Under the pieces are notes generated by a model. The model was not told the origin of the DNA. It was given only the letters and a program-made list of their open reading frames with translations, and made no database searches. A stretch of 64,000 nt of DNA from assembly GCA_048595745.1 (NCBI GenBank), contig CP184361.1; one strand, 5' to 3'. Shown here in pieces: positions 45,212-53,274 of the stretch. This stretch comes from Aquipseudomonas alcaligenes_A (lineage in GTDB: Bacteria > Pseudomonadota > Gammaproteobacteria > Pseudomonadales > Pseudomonadaceae). The translations under genes and the position numbers were made by a program. Every line of letters begins with the position of its first letter. Within the stretch, counting starts at the first letter, position 1.

Positions 45212-46213
45212 ATGAGCGAACGTACCACTTCCTCCAGCTGGGCTTCCGGCATCGTCCAGGCATTGGAGTTGGGCGGCGTCGACTGCCGCCAGCTGTTCGC
45301 CCGCCTGGGCCTGGATTACGCCGCCCTGAGCGATCCGGACGCGCGTTTTCCGCAGGATGGCATGACCCGCCTCTGGCACCTGGCGGTGGAAACCTCCGGC
45401 AACCCGGCGATCGGCCTGAACATGGCCAGCGTGGTGCGCCCCTCGTCCTTCCATGTGGTGGGCTATGCGCTGATGTCCAGCCGCAACCTGCTGGAGGGGT
45501 TCAACCGCCTGGTGCGTTACCAGCGGATCATCGCCGAAGGCTCTGACCTCAGCCTGCGCGCGCTGCCGGAGGGCTTCGAGCTGATCCAGGCGATCCACGG
45601 TGATCGCCTGCCGCCGGCCCGGCAAAGCTCCGAGGCGTCGCTGGCCTACTCGCTGGCCTTCTGCCGCTGGCTCACCGGCAAGCCAATCACCCCGTTGCGG
45701 GTCAGCTTCCAGGGGCCGCCGCCAGCCAATGTCGAACTGTACCGACAGGTGTTCCAGGCGCCGCTGCAATTCAATGCCGAGCACTATTCACTGCTCTACG
45801 CCCGCGCCGACCTGGAGGCGCCGCTGCCCAGTGCCAACGAGGCGCTGGCGCAGTTGCACGACCGCTTTGCCGGTGAGTACCTGGCGCGCTTCTCGGAGAG
45901 CCGGGTGACCCATCAGGTGCGCCAGGTGCTGTGCCGTCTGTTGCCCCAGGGCGAGCCCAAGCGCGAGGCAGTGGCCCAGGCGCTGCTGTTGTCCGAGCGC
46001 ACCCTGCAGCGGCGTCTGCAGGAGGAGGGCACCAGCTACCAGCAACTGCTCGACGACACCCGCCGCGAGCTGGCCGAGCAGTATCTGGCGCAGCCCAACC
46101 TGCCGCTGCTGGAGATCGCCTACCTGCTTGGCTTCGCCGATCCCAGCAACTTCTTCCGCGCTTTTCGCCGCTGGTTCGATGCGACGCCGGGCGAGTACCG
46201 CGCGCGGCTGTGA
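45212..46213 (+). CDS. AraC-family regulator with Arabinose_bd-type sensor
   Basis: 333-residue regulator from the ATG at 45212, preceded by AAGAAGAAT. Residues 1-190 form the ligand-sensing domain of OruR/PchR-like AraC proteins (GGVDCRQLFARLGLDYAALSD near the start and RPSSFHVVGYALMSSRNLLEG). The C-terminal helix-turn-helix domain reads REAVAQALLLSERTLQRRLQ and the second helix unit is PLLEIAYLLGFADPSNFFRAF. The ligand is unknown; it is near cyaB and the DUF962 gene, from which it diverges. OruR is one possibility by similarity of layout, but no ornithine genes are nearby. Confidence 0.86.
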   Translation: MSERTTSSSWASGIVQALELGGVDCRQLFARLGLDYAALSDPDARFPQDGMTRLWHLAVETSGNPAIGLNMASVVRPSSFHVVGYALMSSRNLLEGFNRLVRYQRIIAEGSDLSLRALPEGFELIQAIHGDRLPPARQSSEASLAYSLAFCRWLTGKPITPLRVSFQGPPPANVELYRQVFQAPLQFNAEHYSLLYARADLEAPLPSANEALAQLHDRFAGEYLARFSESRVTHQVRQVLCRLLPQGEPKREAVAQALLLSERTLQRRLQEEGTSYQQLLDDTRRELAEQYLAQPNLPLLEIAYLLGFADPSNFFRAFRRWFDATPGEYRARL

Positions 46214-46223
46214 GTGTCGCCAT

Positions 46224-46272
46224 AGCCCGGATGCCATCCGGGACAGCGGCCTTCCCGGATTGCATCCGGGCT
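46224..46272. repeat. Two CCCGGAT...ATCCGGG palindromes
   Basis: CCCGGATGCCATCCGGG and CCCGGATTGCATCCGGG follow each other inside 46224-46272, just after the AraC stop codon. This is the look of short dispersed palindromic (REP-like) units found between Pseudomonas genes. They may also help terminate the AraC transcript. Confidence 0.6.
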
Positions 46273-46308
46273 ACATGGCTGCGTATTCGAGGGAGCTTCA
46301 GGCTGGCC

Positions 46309-46453
46309 GAAAAATCCGGTCCGACCGTCGCGAGCGCGCCTCAGCCGTGGGCGGCCAGCGCGCAGCAAGCGCAATGGACTGCATGTCCATGAGCATTGCG
46401 AGCACTGCCCGCACGCGGATCAGGCGGGCGCAGCAGGCTCGGGTGGATTTTTC
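46309..46453. mobile_element. Small inverted-repeat (MITE-like) element next to trkH
   Basis: A 145-bp segment with GAAAAATCC (46309-46317) and its complement GGATTTTTC (46445-46453) at the ends. The centre is also palindromic (TGGAC/GTCCA around TGCAT, extended by GCAATG/CATTGC). It abuts the stop codon of the downstream trkH copy exactly. No coding potential is evident. It could be a non-autonomous repeat or a long-hairpin transcript end. The terminal repeats are short, so confidence is moderate. Confidence 0.42.
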
Positions 46454-47908
46454 TCAGTGGCGCCAGAAGGCGGGGAACAGCAGGACCAGTACGGTGAGGA
46501 TCTCCAGGCGCCCCAGCAGCATGCCGATGGTCAGCAGCCACTTGGCCAGGTCCGGCAGGCTGGCGTAGTTGCCCGCCGGGCCGACTACCTCGCCCATGCC
46601 TGGGCCTACGCCGGAAACCATGGCCGCCGCGCCGGTCAGGGCGGTGATCCAGTCGACCCCGCACATGGCCACCGCCAGCGCCAGGCTGGCGATGGTGATG
46701 GTATAGAAGAAGGCGAAGGCGAGGATCGAGCGGACGATATCCTCGTCCAGGCGGTGGCGGTTGTACTGTTGCTTGATCACCGCGCGCGGATGCACCAGTT
46801 GTTTCAGGTTGGCTTTGAGCAGTATGTAGGCGACCTGGAAACGGAAGATCTTCAGGCCTCCTGCCGTGGAGCCGGAACAGCCACCGACGAAGCCCAGGTA
46901 GAAGAAGATCATGCTGGCGAAGGGGCCCCACAGGTGGTAGTCGCCGACGGCGAAGCCGGTGGTGGTCATCACCGAGGTGATGTTCACCGCCACCAGGCGC
47001 AGCGTATCCAGCCAGTGCAGTTCGCTGGTGCTCCACTTCCAGCAGGCCAGCATCAGCCAGCTGGCCAGCAGCAGCATGAAGAAGCCACGCACCTGCTGGT
47101 CGCGCAGCAGGGCCCTGTAGTTGCCGCGCAGGGTGGCGACGTAGAGCACGAAGGGCAGGCTGCCGAGGATCATCACCAGCACCGCGACCCAGTGCACCGC
47201 CGGCTGGTCCCAGTGACCGAGGGAAGCGTCGGAGGTGGAGAAGCCGCCGGTGGCGATGGCCGACATGGCATGGTTGATGGCATCGAATAGGTTCATGCCG
47301 GCCAGCCAGAAGGCCAGCACGGCCAGGGCGCTGAGGCCGACATAGGCCAGCACCATGTATTTGGCGACCATGTGCGAGCGGGGCATGACCTTGTCCGAGC
47401 GGTCCGAGGACTCGGTCTGGAACAGGCGCATGCCGCCGATGCGCAGCATCGGCAGGATCGCCACGGCCATGGCGATAAAGCCGATACCGCCCAGCCAGTG
47501 CAGCAGCGAGCGCCAGATCAGGGTGCCCGGCGACATGCTGTCCAGGCCGCTGAATACGGTGGCGCCAGTGGCGGTGATGCCGGACATGCTCTCGAAGTAG
47601 GCATCGGTGATGCTGGCGCGCTCCGCGAAAATGAACGGCAATGCCGCAAAGATCGACACCATCACCCAGCTCGACACGGTCAGCATGTACATGTCGCGTG
47701 GGCGCAGTTGGCCTTCCTGCGGGCGTCCTTGGGCGACCAGCACGATGCCGGCGACGAAGGTAATCAGGCTGGACCAGAGGAAGGCATTGATGCCGTGGGG
47801 CTGCTCGAACATCAGCAACGTGCCCACCGGCACCAGCATGCTCACCGCCAGGGTGATCAGGAAGATGCCGTTGATAAAGGCGAGGATGCGCAGGCTGGAC
47901 AGGGACAT
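46454..47908 (-). CDS. trkH: TrkH-family potassium transporter, downstream copy
   Basis: 484-residue inner-membrane K+ uptake subunit of the Trk system, which pairs with TrkA (not in window). Four pore loops of the SKT superfamily are recognisable by their glycine filters: SGITATGATVFSG, ATGGFSTSDAS, TTTGFAVGDY and VSGVGPGMGEV, plus the GGCSGSTAGGLKIFR signature. It starts 4 bp after the stop of an equally long paralogue, so the two are an operon. It may function alone or as a specialised copy with different K+ affinity. Confidence 0.93.
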   Translation of the reverse strand: MSLSSLRILAFINGIFLITLAVSMLVPVGTLLMFEQPHGINAFLWSSLITFVAGIVLVAQGRPQEGQLRPRDMYMLTVSSWVMVSIFAALPFIFAERASITDAYFESMSGITATGATVFSGLDSMSPGTLIWRSLLHWLGGIGFIAMAVAILPMLRIGGMRLFQTESSDRSDKVMPRSHMVAKYMVLAYVGLSALAVLAFWLAGMNLFDAINHAMSAIATGGFSTSDASLGHWDQPAVHWVAVLVMILGSLPFVLYVATLRGNYRALLRDQQVRGFFMLLLASWLMLACWKWSTSELHWLDTLRLVAVNITSVMTTTGFAVGDYHLWGPFASMIFFYLGFVGGCSGSTAGGLKIFRFQVAYILLKANLKQLVHPRAVIKQQYNRHRLDEDIVRSILAFAFFYTITIASLALAVAMCGVDWITALTGAAAMVSGVGPGMGEVVGPAGNYASLPDLAKWLLTIGMLLGRLEILTVLVLLFPAFWRH

Positions 47909-47912
47909 CGGC

Positions 47913-49367
47913 TTAGTGCTTCCAGAAGCTGCGGGTGACCAGCACCAGCACGGTGAGGATTTCCAGGCGACCGAGCAGCATGCCGATGGTCAGCAGCCAT
48001 TTCGCGGCATCCGGCAGGCTGGCGAAGTTGCCCGCCGGACCGATGATCGGCCCCAGGCCCGGGCCAACGTTGCATACCGCCGTGGCGGCGCCGGTCAGCG
48101 CGGTCACCCAGTCCAGCCCGACCAGGGTCAGGGCCAGGGCGAGCACGCCGATGGTGATGGTGAAGAAGAAGGAGAAGGTGATCAGCGAGCGGACGATGTC
48201 CTCGTCCAGGTTGTGGTTGTTGTACTGCTGCTTGATCACCGCGCGCGGGTGCACCAGCTGCATCAGGTTGGCTTTGAGCAGCACATAGGCGACCTGGAAA
48301 CGGAAGATCTTCAGGCCGCCGGCGGTGGAACCGGAGCAGCCGCCGATAAAGGTCAGGTAGAAGAACAGCAGTACGGCGAAGCTGCCCCACAGGGTGTAGT
48401 CGCCCAGGGCCACGCCGGTGGTGGTGACCACCGAGGTGACGTTGAGCGCGACGATGCGGAAGGCGTCCAGCCAGGCGTGTTCCGAGTTGGCCCACAGCCA
48501 GGTGCCGAATACCAGCCAGGTGAGCACCAGGAAACCGAGGAATCCTCGCACCTGATGATCCCGAAGCAGTGCCTTGCGGTGGCCGCGCAGGCTGGCGACA
48601 TAAAGGGTGAAGGGCAGGCTGCCGAGGATCATCACCACCACCGCCACCCAGTGCACCGCTGGCTGCTGCCAGTTGGCCATGGAGGCATCGGAGGTGGAGA
48701 AGCCACCTGTGGAAATCAGCGACATGGCGTGGTTGATCGCCTCGAATGGCGTCATGCCGGCCCACCAGAAAGCCAGGAAGCCCAGGCCTGTGAGACCTAC
48801 GTAGACCAGCAGGATGTACTTGGCGGCCATGTGCGAGCGCGGCATGACTTTCTCGCCCCAGTCCGAGGATTCGGTCTGGAACAGGCGCATGCCGCCGACT
48901 CGCAGCAACGGCAGAATGGCCACCGCCATGCCGATGAAGCCGATGCCGCCCAGCCAGTGCAGCATCGAACGCCAGATCAGGATCCCTGGCGACATCCTGT
49001 CCAGGCCTACCAGCACGGTGGAGCCGGTAGTGGTGACGCCGGACATGGTTTCGAAGAAGGCATCGGTATAGCTGATGTGGGCGATGATCACCATCGGCAG
49101 GGCGGCGAAGCAGCACACCACCACCCAGCTGGCGGTGGTCAGCAGGTACATGTCGCGCGGGCGCAGCTGGACGTGCTTGGGCTTGCCGGGCAGCACCAGG
49201 GCCATGCCGGCGCCGAAGGTGATCAGGCTGGACCAGAGGAAGGCCGTGAGGTCGTCGGTGCGCTCATAGGCCAGCAGAGTCAGCATGGGGATGACCATGC
49301 TGGCAGCCAGGGTAATGAGGAAGATGCCGATGATGAAACCGATGATACGGAGAGTCGGCAGGGCCAT
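47913..49367 (-). CDS. trkH: TrkH-family potassium transporter, upstream copy
   Basis: Second, 484-residue TrkH paralogue, the promoter-proximal gene of the pair. It has the same layout as its neighbour: SGVTTTGSTVLVG, STGGFSTSDAS, TTTGVALGDY, GGCSGSTAGGLKIFRFQVAY and CNVGPGLGPII. The two proteins share length, ends (LLTIGMLLGRLEILTVLVL) and most loops. They differ in the last filter (CNVGPG versus SGVGPG) and the first (TTGSTV versus ATGATV). The likely origin is tandem duplication. No TrkA or Ktr partner is in the window. Confidence 0.93.
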   Translation of the reverse strand: MALPTLRIIGFIIGIFLITLAASMVIPMLTLLAYERTDDLTAFLWSSLITFGAGMALVLPGKPKHVQLRPRDMYLLTTASWVVVCCFAALPMVIIAHISYTDAFFETMSGVTTTGSTVLVGLDRMSPGILIWRSMLHWLGGIGFIGMAVAILPLLRVGGMRLFQTESSDWGEKVMPRSHMAAKYILLVYVGLTGLGFLAFWWAGMTPFEAINHAMSLISTGGFSTSDASMANWQQPAVHWVAVVVMILGSLPFTLYVASLRGHRKALLRDHQVRGFLGFLVLTWLVFGTWLWANSEHAWLDAFRIVALNVTSVVTTTGVALGDYTLWGSFAVLLFFYLTFIGGCSGSTAGGLKIFRFQVAYVLLKANLMQLVHPRAVIKQQYNNHNLDEDIVRSLITFSFFFTITIGVLALALTLVGLDWVTALTGAATAVCNVGPGLGPIIGPAGNFASLPDAAKWLLTIGMLLGRLEILTVLVLVTRSFWKH

Positions 49368-49514
49368 TGGGCGCGCTCTGACGGGAACGAGGGCGCCATT
49401 CTACCCGCGCCGGCTGGGCTGTAAATCCGTCGGCGGGGGCTTCACAGCGTCCTGCCGATTCATAGAATAGCGCCTCGGTTGCCGGCCTTCCCCGGCTCTT
49501 TCAGTCGCCCGTCC

Positions 49515-49862
49515 ATGTCCGAAAGCCATCCTTGCCTCCGTTGTGGTGCCTGCTGCGCCTATTTTCGCGTGTCCTTCTATTGGGGCGAATGCCAGTCCGC
49601 CGGTGGCACCGTGCCCGATCAGCTGGTGGAGCAGATCGCTCCCCACCATGTGGCCATGCGCGGTACCACGGGTAAGCCGACACGTTGCATCGCGCTGCAA
49701 GGTGAAGTCGGTTGTGGTACGCGCTGCAGCATGTATGAGCAGCGCTCCAGTACCTGCCGCGAGTTCACTGCCAGCTGGGAAGATGGCCAGCACAACCCGC
49801 ATTGTGATGCGGCACGCGCTGCCCACGGGTTGCCGCCGCTGACGCCGCAGCACTTCGGCTAG
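49515..49862 (+). CDS. YkgJ-family cysteine cluster protein
   Basis: 115-residue protein with the YkgJ-type metal cluster pattern: CLRCGACCAYF at residues 6-16, then CIALQG, CGTRCSMYEQRSSTCREF and a final cysteine in HCDAARA. Such spacing suggests an iron-sulfur or zinc site; the function is unknown. I chose the ATG at 49515, since the cysteine motif begins five residues later; an upstream in-frame ATG adds only a non-conserved leader. A nitroreductase gene starts 30 bp downstream on the same strand. Confidence 0.86.
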   Translation: MSESHPCLRCGACCAYFRVSFYWGECQSAGGTVPDQLVEQIAPHHVAMRGTTGKPTRCIALQGEVGCGTRCSMYEQRSSTCREFTASWEDGQHNPHCDAARAAHGLPPLTPQHFG

Positions 49863-49892
49863 AATGCCGGTCTGCATTCTCTGGAGGTGGTC

Positions 49893-50450
49893 ATGCAAGC
49901 CGTCGATCTGCTGCTCAACCGTGTATCCGTTGGCCGCCTGCTGGAGCCGGCGCCCGATGCTGCCCAGCGTGAGCTGATGTTCCGTGCCGCCCTGCGCGCG
50001 CCGGACCATGGCCAGCTGCGGCCCTGGCGCTTCATCACGGTGGAAGGCGAGGCGCGCGCGCGCCTGGGTGAGCTGTTCGCCGAGGCCCAGGCACAGGACC
50101 CGACCAGCAAGCCGGAAGCCCTGGACAAGGCGCGCGCCATGCCACTGCGCGCGCCGCTGCTGATCGTGGTGGTCGCGCGTATCGCCGAGCATCCCAAGGT
50201 GCCCCAGGAGGAGCAGGTGCTGTCGGCCGGTTGCGCCGCTCACAGCCTGTTACTGGCCACCCAGGCACTGGGCTTCGGCGCCATCTGGCGTACCGGCGCG
50301 CTGGCGCAGCATCCGCATGTGCTGGCCGGGCTCGGCCTGGAGGCCGGGGAAAAGATCGTCGGTTTCCTCTATGTCGGCAGCTTCGAGGGCGAGCGGCGCA
50401 GTCCGCCGGCCCTGCAGCCGCTCGACTTCGTCAGCGCCTGGCAGGGCTGA
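49893..50450 (+). CDS. Nitroreductase-family protein (YdjA-like)
   Basis: 185-residue FMN-dependent oxidoreductase of the nitroreductase family, most like the compact YdjA type. FMN-binding strings are RVSVGRLLEPAPD at the start and RAALRAPDHGQLRPWRF. A central LSAGCAAHSLLLATQALGFG and IWRTGAL line the active site, and the C-terminus has GEKIVGFLYVGSFEG. The ATG at 49893 has GGAGGTG upstream; a GTG at 49887 is less likely. The natural substrate is unknown. It converges with cpxA, 6 bp apart. Confidence 0.9.
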   Translation: MQAVDLLLNRVSVGRLLEPAPDAAQRELMFRAALRAPDHGQLRPWRFITVEGEARARLGELFAEAQAQDPTSKPEALDKARAMPLRAPLLIVVVARIAEHPKVPQEEQVLSAGCAAHSLLLATQALGFGAIWRTGALAQHPHVLAGLGLEAGEKIVGFLYVGSFEGERRSPPALQPLDFVSAWQG

Positions 50451-50456
50451 CACGCG

Positions 50457-51779
50457 TCATCCCGCCAACGGCAACTCCAGGGTAGCGATGAAGCCGCCTT
50501 GCGGGTGATTGGCCAGCAGCAGCCGGCCGCCGTGCCGTTCCGCCGCGCGCCGGGCGATGGCCAGGCCCAGGCCGTGCCCTGCTGCCTGCTGGTGTGGGGC
50601 GCGGAAGAAGGGTTCGCCAAGCCGCTGGAGAAGTTCCTCGGGCGCGCCGGGCCCGTGATCGCGAACCGCGATGTGCAGCTTGCCGGTCTGGCGAGTGACC
50701 GTCACCTCGATCGGTTTTCCCTCCGGGTTGAAGCGCAGCGCGTTGCGTAGCAGATTGTCCAGCGCGCGCGCCAGCATGTCCGGCCAGCCCTGCAGGGGGG
50801 GCGGGCCATCGTCCATGTGCAGCTCCACCCGCTGTTCCGGTGCCGCCAGCGCCGCATCGGCGAGCAGGCCGTCGAGCAGCGGGCGCAGCTCGATGCTGTG
50901 GGCGCTGCCGGGGTCGGCGTCCAGGCGGGCGAGGGCGAGAATCTCGCCGATCAGTGCCTCCAGGCGGTCGCACTCCTGGGTCAGGCGTCCCCACAACTGC
51001 TCACGTTCCGCCGGCCCGGCCCGTTCGGCCAGGGCCAGCGCCACGCGTAGGCGCGCCAGCGGCGAACGCAGTTCGTGGGAAACGTCGCGCAGTAGCTGGC
51101 GCTGGCTGCCGATCAAACCCTGCAGGCGCGCGCCCATGCGGTTGAAGTCGCGGGCCAGCACGCCGAGTTCGTCGCGCCGTGCGGCCAGACGGGCCAGGCT
51201 GTGCTGCTGATAGGCGGTCTGCCCGAGGTCATGCACGGCGCCGCGCAGGCGGCCGAGCGGACGAGTAATGGAGAGGGTCAGTAGCAGGCTGAGCAGGGTC
51301 AGCACGATCAGGGCAATGGCCAGGGCGCTGAGCGGCCAGAACAGGCTCTGGCGATGCCAGTCCATCAGCTCCGGGTGGGGAATGCGGTAGATGAACAGGT
51401 AGGTCTGGCCACTGCTGGGGCTGACGTATTCCTCGGTCAGGCGGCGCCAGGGTAGCCGTTTCGGGTTGTCCTGGCGTGCCTCGAAGGCGGCGGCGCGTGG
51501 CGGGAAGGTGCCGTACACCAGGGACCGGCCGCTGTCGTCCAGTACCTGGGTGTCCACCCGGTAGCGTTTCTTGCGCTTCTCCAGGAAGTTCTGCGCGGTC
51601 TGCGGCCCCTCTTGCTCGTAGAGCTGGGTCCAGAGCTCCGCCAGGTCACTGACGGCCGGGTGATGGCCGATGACCCAGGCATCCTGATTGAGCGCGCGTC
51701 CCAGCAGCATGGACAGCCCGGCGACCAGGGCGATGGCCAGCCAGAAACTGGCGAAGATGCGCCAGAACAGTGAGCGCAT
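50457..51779 (-). CDS. cpxA: Envelope-stress sensor histidine kinase CpxA-like
   Basis: 440-residue inner-membrane sensor kinase. Helix 1 is at about 8-27 and a periplasmic sensor domain lies at about 30-150. Helix 2 is at about 150-170, followed by HAMP and the H-box RDVSHELRSPLARLRVAL with the phospho-accepting His. The N-box is DNLLRNALRF and the G-boxes DHGPGAPE and GHGLGLAIARRA. It is the last gene of the leftward cpxR-cpxP-cpxA cluster. This matches the P. aeruginosa order PA3204-PA3206, so CpxA is the most likely identity; no signal is shown by the sequence itself. Confidence 0.86.
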   Translation of the reverse strand: MRSLFWRIFASFWLAIALVAGLSMLLGRALNQDAWVIGHHPAVSDLAELWTQLYEQEGPQTAQNFLEKRKKRYRVDTQVLDDSGRSLVYGTFPPRAAAFEARQDNPKRLPWRRLTEEYVSPSSGQTYLFIYRIPHPELMDWHRQSLFWPLSALAIALIVLTLLSLLLTLSITRPLGRLRGAVHDLGQTAYQQHSLARLAARRDELGVLARDFNRMGARLQGLIGSQRQLLRDVSHELRSPLARLRVALALAERAGPAEREQLWGRLTQECDRLEALIGEILALARLDADPGSAHSIELRPLLDGLLADAALAAPEQRVELHMDDGPPPLQGWPDMLARALDNLLRNALRFNPEGKPIEVTVTRQTGKLHIAVRDHGPGAPEELLQRLGEPFFRAPHQQAAGHGLGLAIARRAAERHGGRLLLANHPQGGFIATLELPLAG

Positions 51780-51840
51780 GGGGGCTCCTCAAAACAGGAA
51801 GCCCGGCTGGGTGAGCCGGGCGGGAGTGGGGGGCTGGTGG

Positions 51841-52269
51841 TTACTGCGCCTGCTGGTCCTTCTCGGCCTTCCAGGCCTCGAATTCGGCGCGCTCGGCGCG
51901 ACGCTTGTCCATTTCGGCCTTGCGGCTGTCGAAGGTCTTCTGCTGCTCGGCGGTGAGAATGCCACGGATGGCCTTGTCATGCTCCAGGCGGGCGGTTTCC
52001 AGCTCCTTCTTCAAGGCGTCCTGTTCGGCCTGAGGCAGCTTGCCCAGGTACTTCTGGGTGATCTCGCGCGGGTCGTCCTTGCGCTCGCGCATCAGCTTGC
52101 CCAGCTGTTCGCGTTGTTCGGCGCTGAGGTCGAGGTCCTTGAGCGGGCCGCCGCCACGGTGTTCACCGTGCATCGACTTGTGGCAGGGGGCGGGGCCGTC
52201 TTGCTGCGTGGCCAGGGCGAGGGTCGGCAGGCTGGCGGCCAGGATCAGGGCGGTGAGGGTCTTGCGCAT
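51841..52269 (-). CDS. cpxP: Periplasmic chaperone/sensor CpxP (Spy family)
   Basis: 142-residue periplasmic protein with a signal peptide (MRKTLTALILAASLPTLALA) and the Spy/CpxP pattern of two LTxxQ-type motifs: LSAEQREQLGKLMRERK and ILTAEQQKTFDSRKAEM. The long charged helices between them form the usual cradle. CpxP restrains CpxA until misfolded proteins titrate it away. It lies between cpxR and cpxA, and a GTAAA-N6-GTAAA repeat stands upstream, fitting induction by CpxR. Confidence 0.87.
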   Translation of the reverse strand: MRKTLTALILAASLPTLALATQQDGPAPCHKSMHGEHRGGGPLKDLDLSAEQREQLGKLMRERKDDPREITQKYLGKLPQAEQDALKKELETARLEHDKAIRGILTAEQQKTFDSRKAEMDKRRAERAEFEAWKAEKDQQAQ

Positions 52270-52352
52270 GCTGTATCTCCTTGTCTCTGAACCGGTGGGT
52301 TACCGGATGAGCCCAGTCTAGGGCGGGCAAGGTCAAGCGCAGTCAGGCCTGG

Positions 52353-52368
52353 GTAAAGGCTGGGTAAA
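52353..52368 (+). promoter_or_regulatory. Candidate CpxR box upstream of cpxP
   Basis: GTAAA (52353-52357) and GTAAA (52364-52368) are directly repeated with a 6-nt spacer. The CpxR recognition pattern is GTAAA-N(4-8)-GTAAA. It lies 84-99 bp upstream of the cpxP ATG, on the opposite strand, and no other gene is between. Confidence 0.6.
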
Positions 52369-52414
52369 GCCGAACCTGCCCAGAGGCCCGCTGCGCGTCG
52401 GGCCTGCTGCGTTA

Positions 52415-52568
52415 AAACTGTGCTCAGAAGGCCGCTTGCGGCCAACGCACGCCAGTGCGGCCCCATGGGGTGAGCGCAGCGAGTCATGCTCATTTACTCT
52501 CGTAAATTGCGCTTCTTCACCCAGCTTTGCCTGGCATGCCTCTAGCTCGCGGTGCTTCTGAGCAGTTT
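52415..52568. mobile_element. Small inverted-repeat (MITE-like) element between cpxP and cpxR
   Basis: A 154-bp segment bounded by AAACTG-TG-CTCAGAAG (52415-52430) and the complementary CTTCTGAGCAGTTT (52555-52568). The arms match except for a TG insertion. Inside, GGGTGA/TCACCC and GCCAG/CTGGC pair, and GGCCGC-TT-GCGGCC is a local hairpin, so the whole can fold into one long imperfect hairpin. It abuts the cpxR stop codon and separates cpxR from cpxP. No coding potential is seen. Confidence 0.5.
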
Positions 52569-52569
52569 C

Positions 52570-53247
52570 TCAGGGCGCGTAGTAATAGCCGCGGCTGCGC
52601 AGGGCGACGATGCGCGGACGCCCATCGGGGTGCGGGCCGAGCTTCTTGCGCAGGTTGCTGACGTGCATGTCCAGGCTGCGGTCGTAGAGGGTCAGCTTGC
52701 GGCCCAGCGCCAGCTGCGCCAGGGCCTGCTTGTCCAGCGGCTCGCCGGGTTGCTGCAGCAGGGCTTCGAGGATGCGTCCCTCGGAGAGGGTCAGGGGGAT
52801 ATCCTGTTCGCCCAGGCTGGCCACGCCTCGCTGCGGGCTGTAACTGATGTCGCCGAGCTCCAGGCGCGACGGCGTGGCCGGCGGCTGGCTGCGGCGCAGC
52901 ACGGCGCGCAGGCGGGCGGTCAGCTCGCGCGGGTCGCAGGGCTTGGCCAGGTAGTCGTCGGCGCCCAGCTCCAGGCCGAGGATGCGGTCCAGCGGCTCGC
53001 CGCGTGCCGAAAGCATCAGCACTGGCAGTTCGGCATGCTCGCTACGCAGCTGCTTGAGCAGTTCCAGGCCGCTGCCGTCCGGCAGCATCACATCGAGGAT
53101 CACCGCCGCCGGTGCCGGTTCGGCCAGGGCGGTGCGGGCGCTGGCGCCGTCATGGCAGGCGCGTACGCTGAAGCCTTCCTGCTGCAGCCAGCTGGCCAGC
53201 AGCTCGCACAGTTCGCGGTCGTCGTCGATCAGCAGCAGGTCGGTCAT
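52570..53247 (-). CDS. cpxR: Response regulator CpxR-like (OmpR/PhoB family)
   Basis: 225-residue two-component regulator. The receiver domain has the acidic pair DDD near residue 8-10, the phospho-aspartate in VILDVMLPDGSG, the switch LSA and Lys in YLAKPCDP. The winged-helix output domain covers about 130-223, with recognition helix YDRSLDMHVSNLRKKLG and wing IVALRSRGYYY. It lies upstream of cpxP and cpxA on the same strand, matching the Cpx cluster of P. aeruginosa. The small repeat element between cpxR and cpxP may separate transcripts. Confidence 0.87.
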   Translation of the reverse strand: MTDLLLIDDDRELCELLASWLQQEGFSVRACHDGASARTALAEPAPAAVILDVMLPDGSGLELLKQLRSEHAELPVLMLSARGEPLDRILGLELGADDYLAKPCDPRELTARLRAVLRRSQPPATPSRLELGDISYSPQRGVASLGEQDIPLTLSEGRILEALLQQPGEPLDKQALAQLALGRKLTLYDRSLDMHVSNLRKKLGPHPDGRPRIVALRSRGYYYAP

Positions 53248-53274
53248 GGTGATGGTGTCTGGTTGGGGCGCGGG

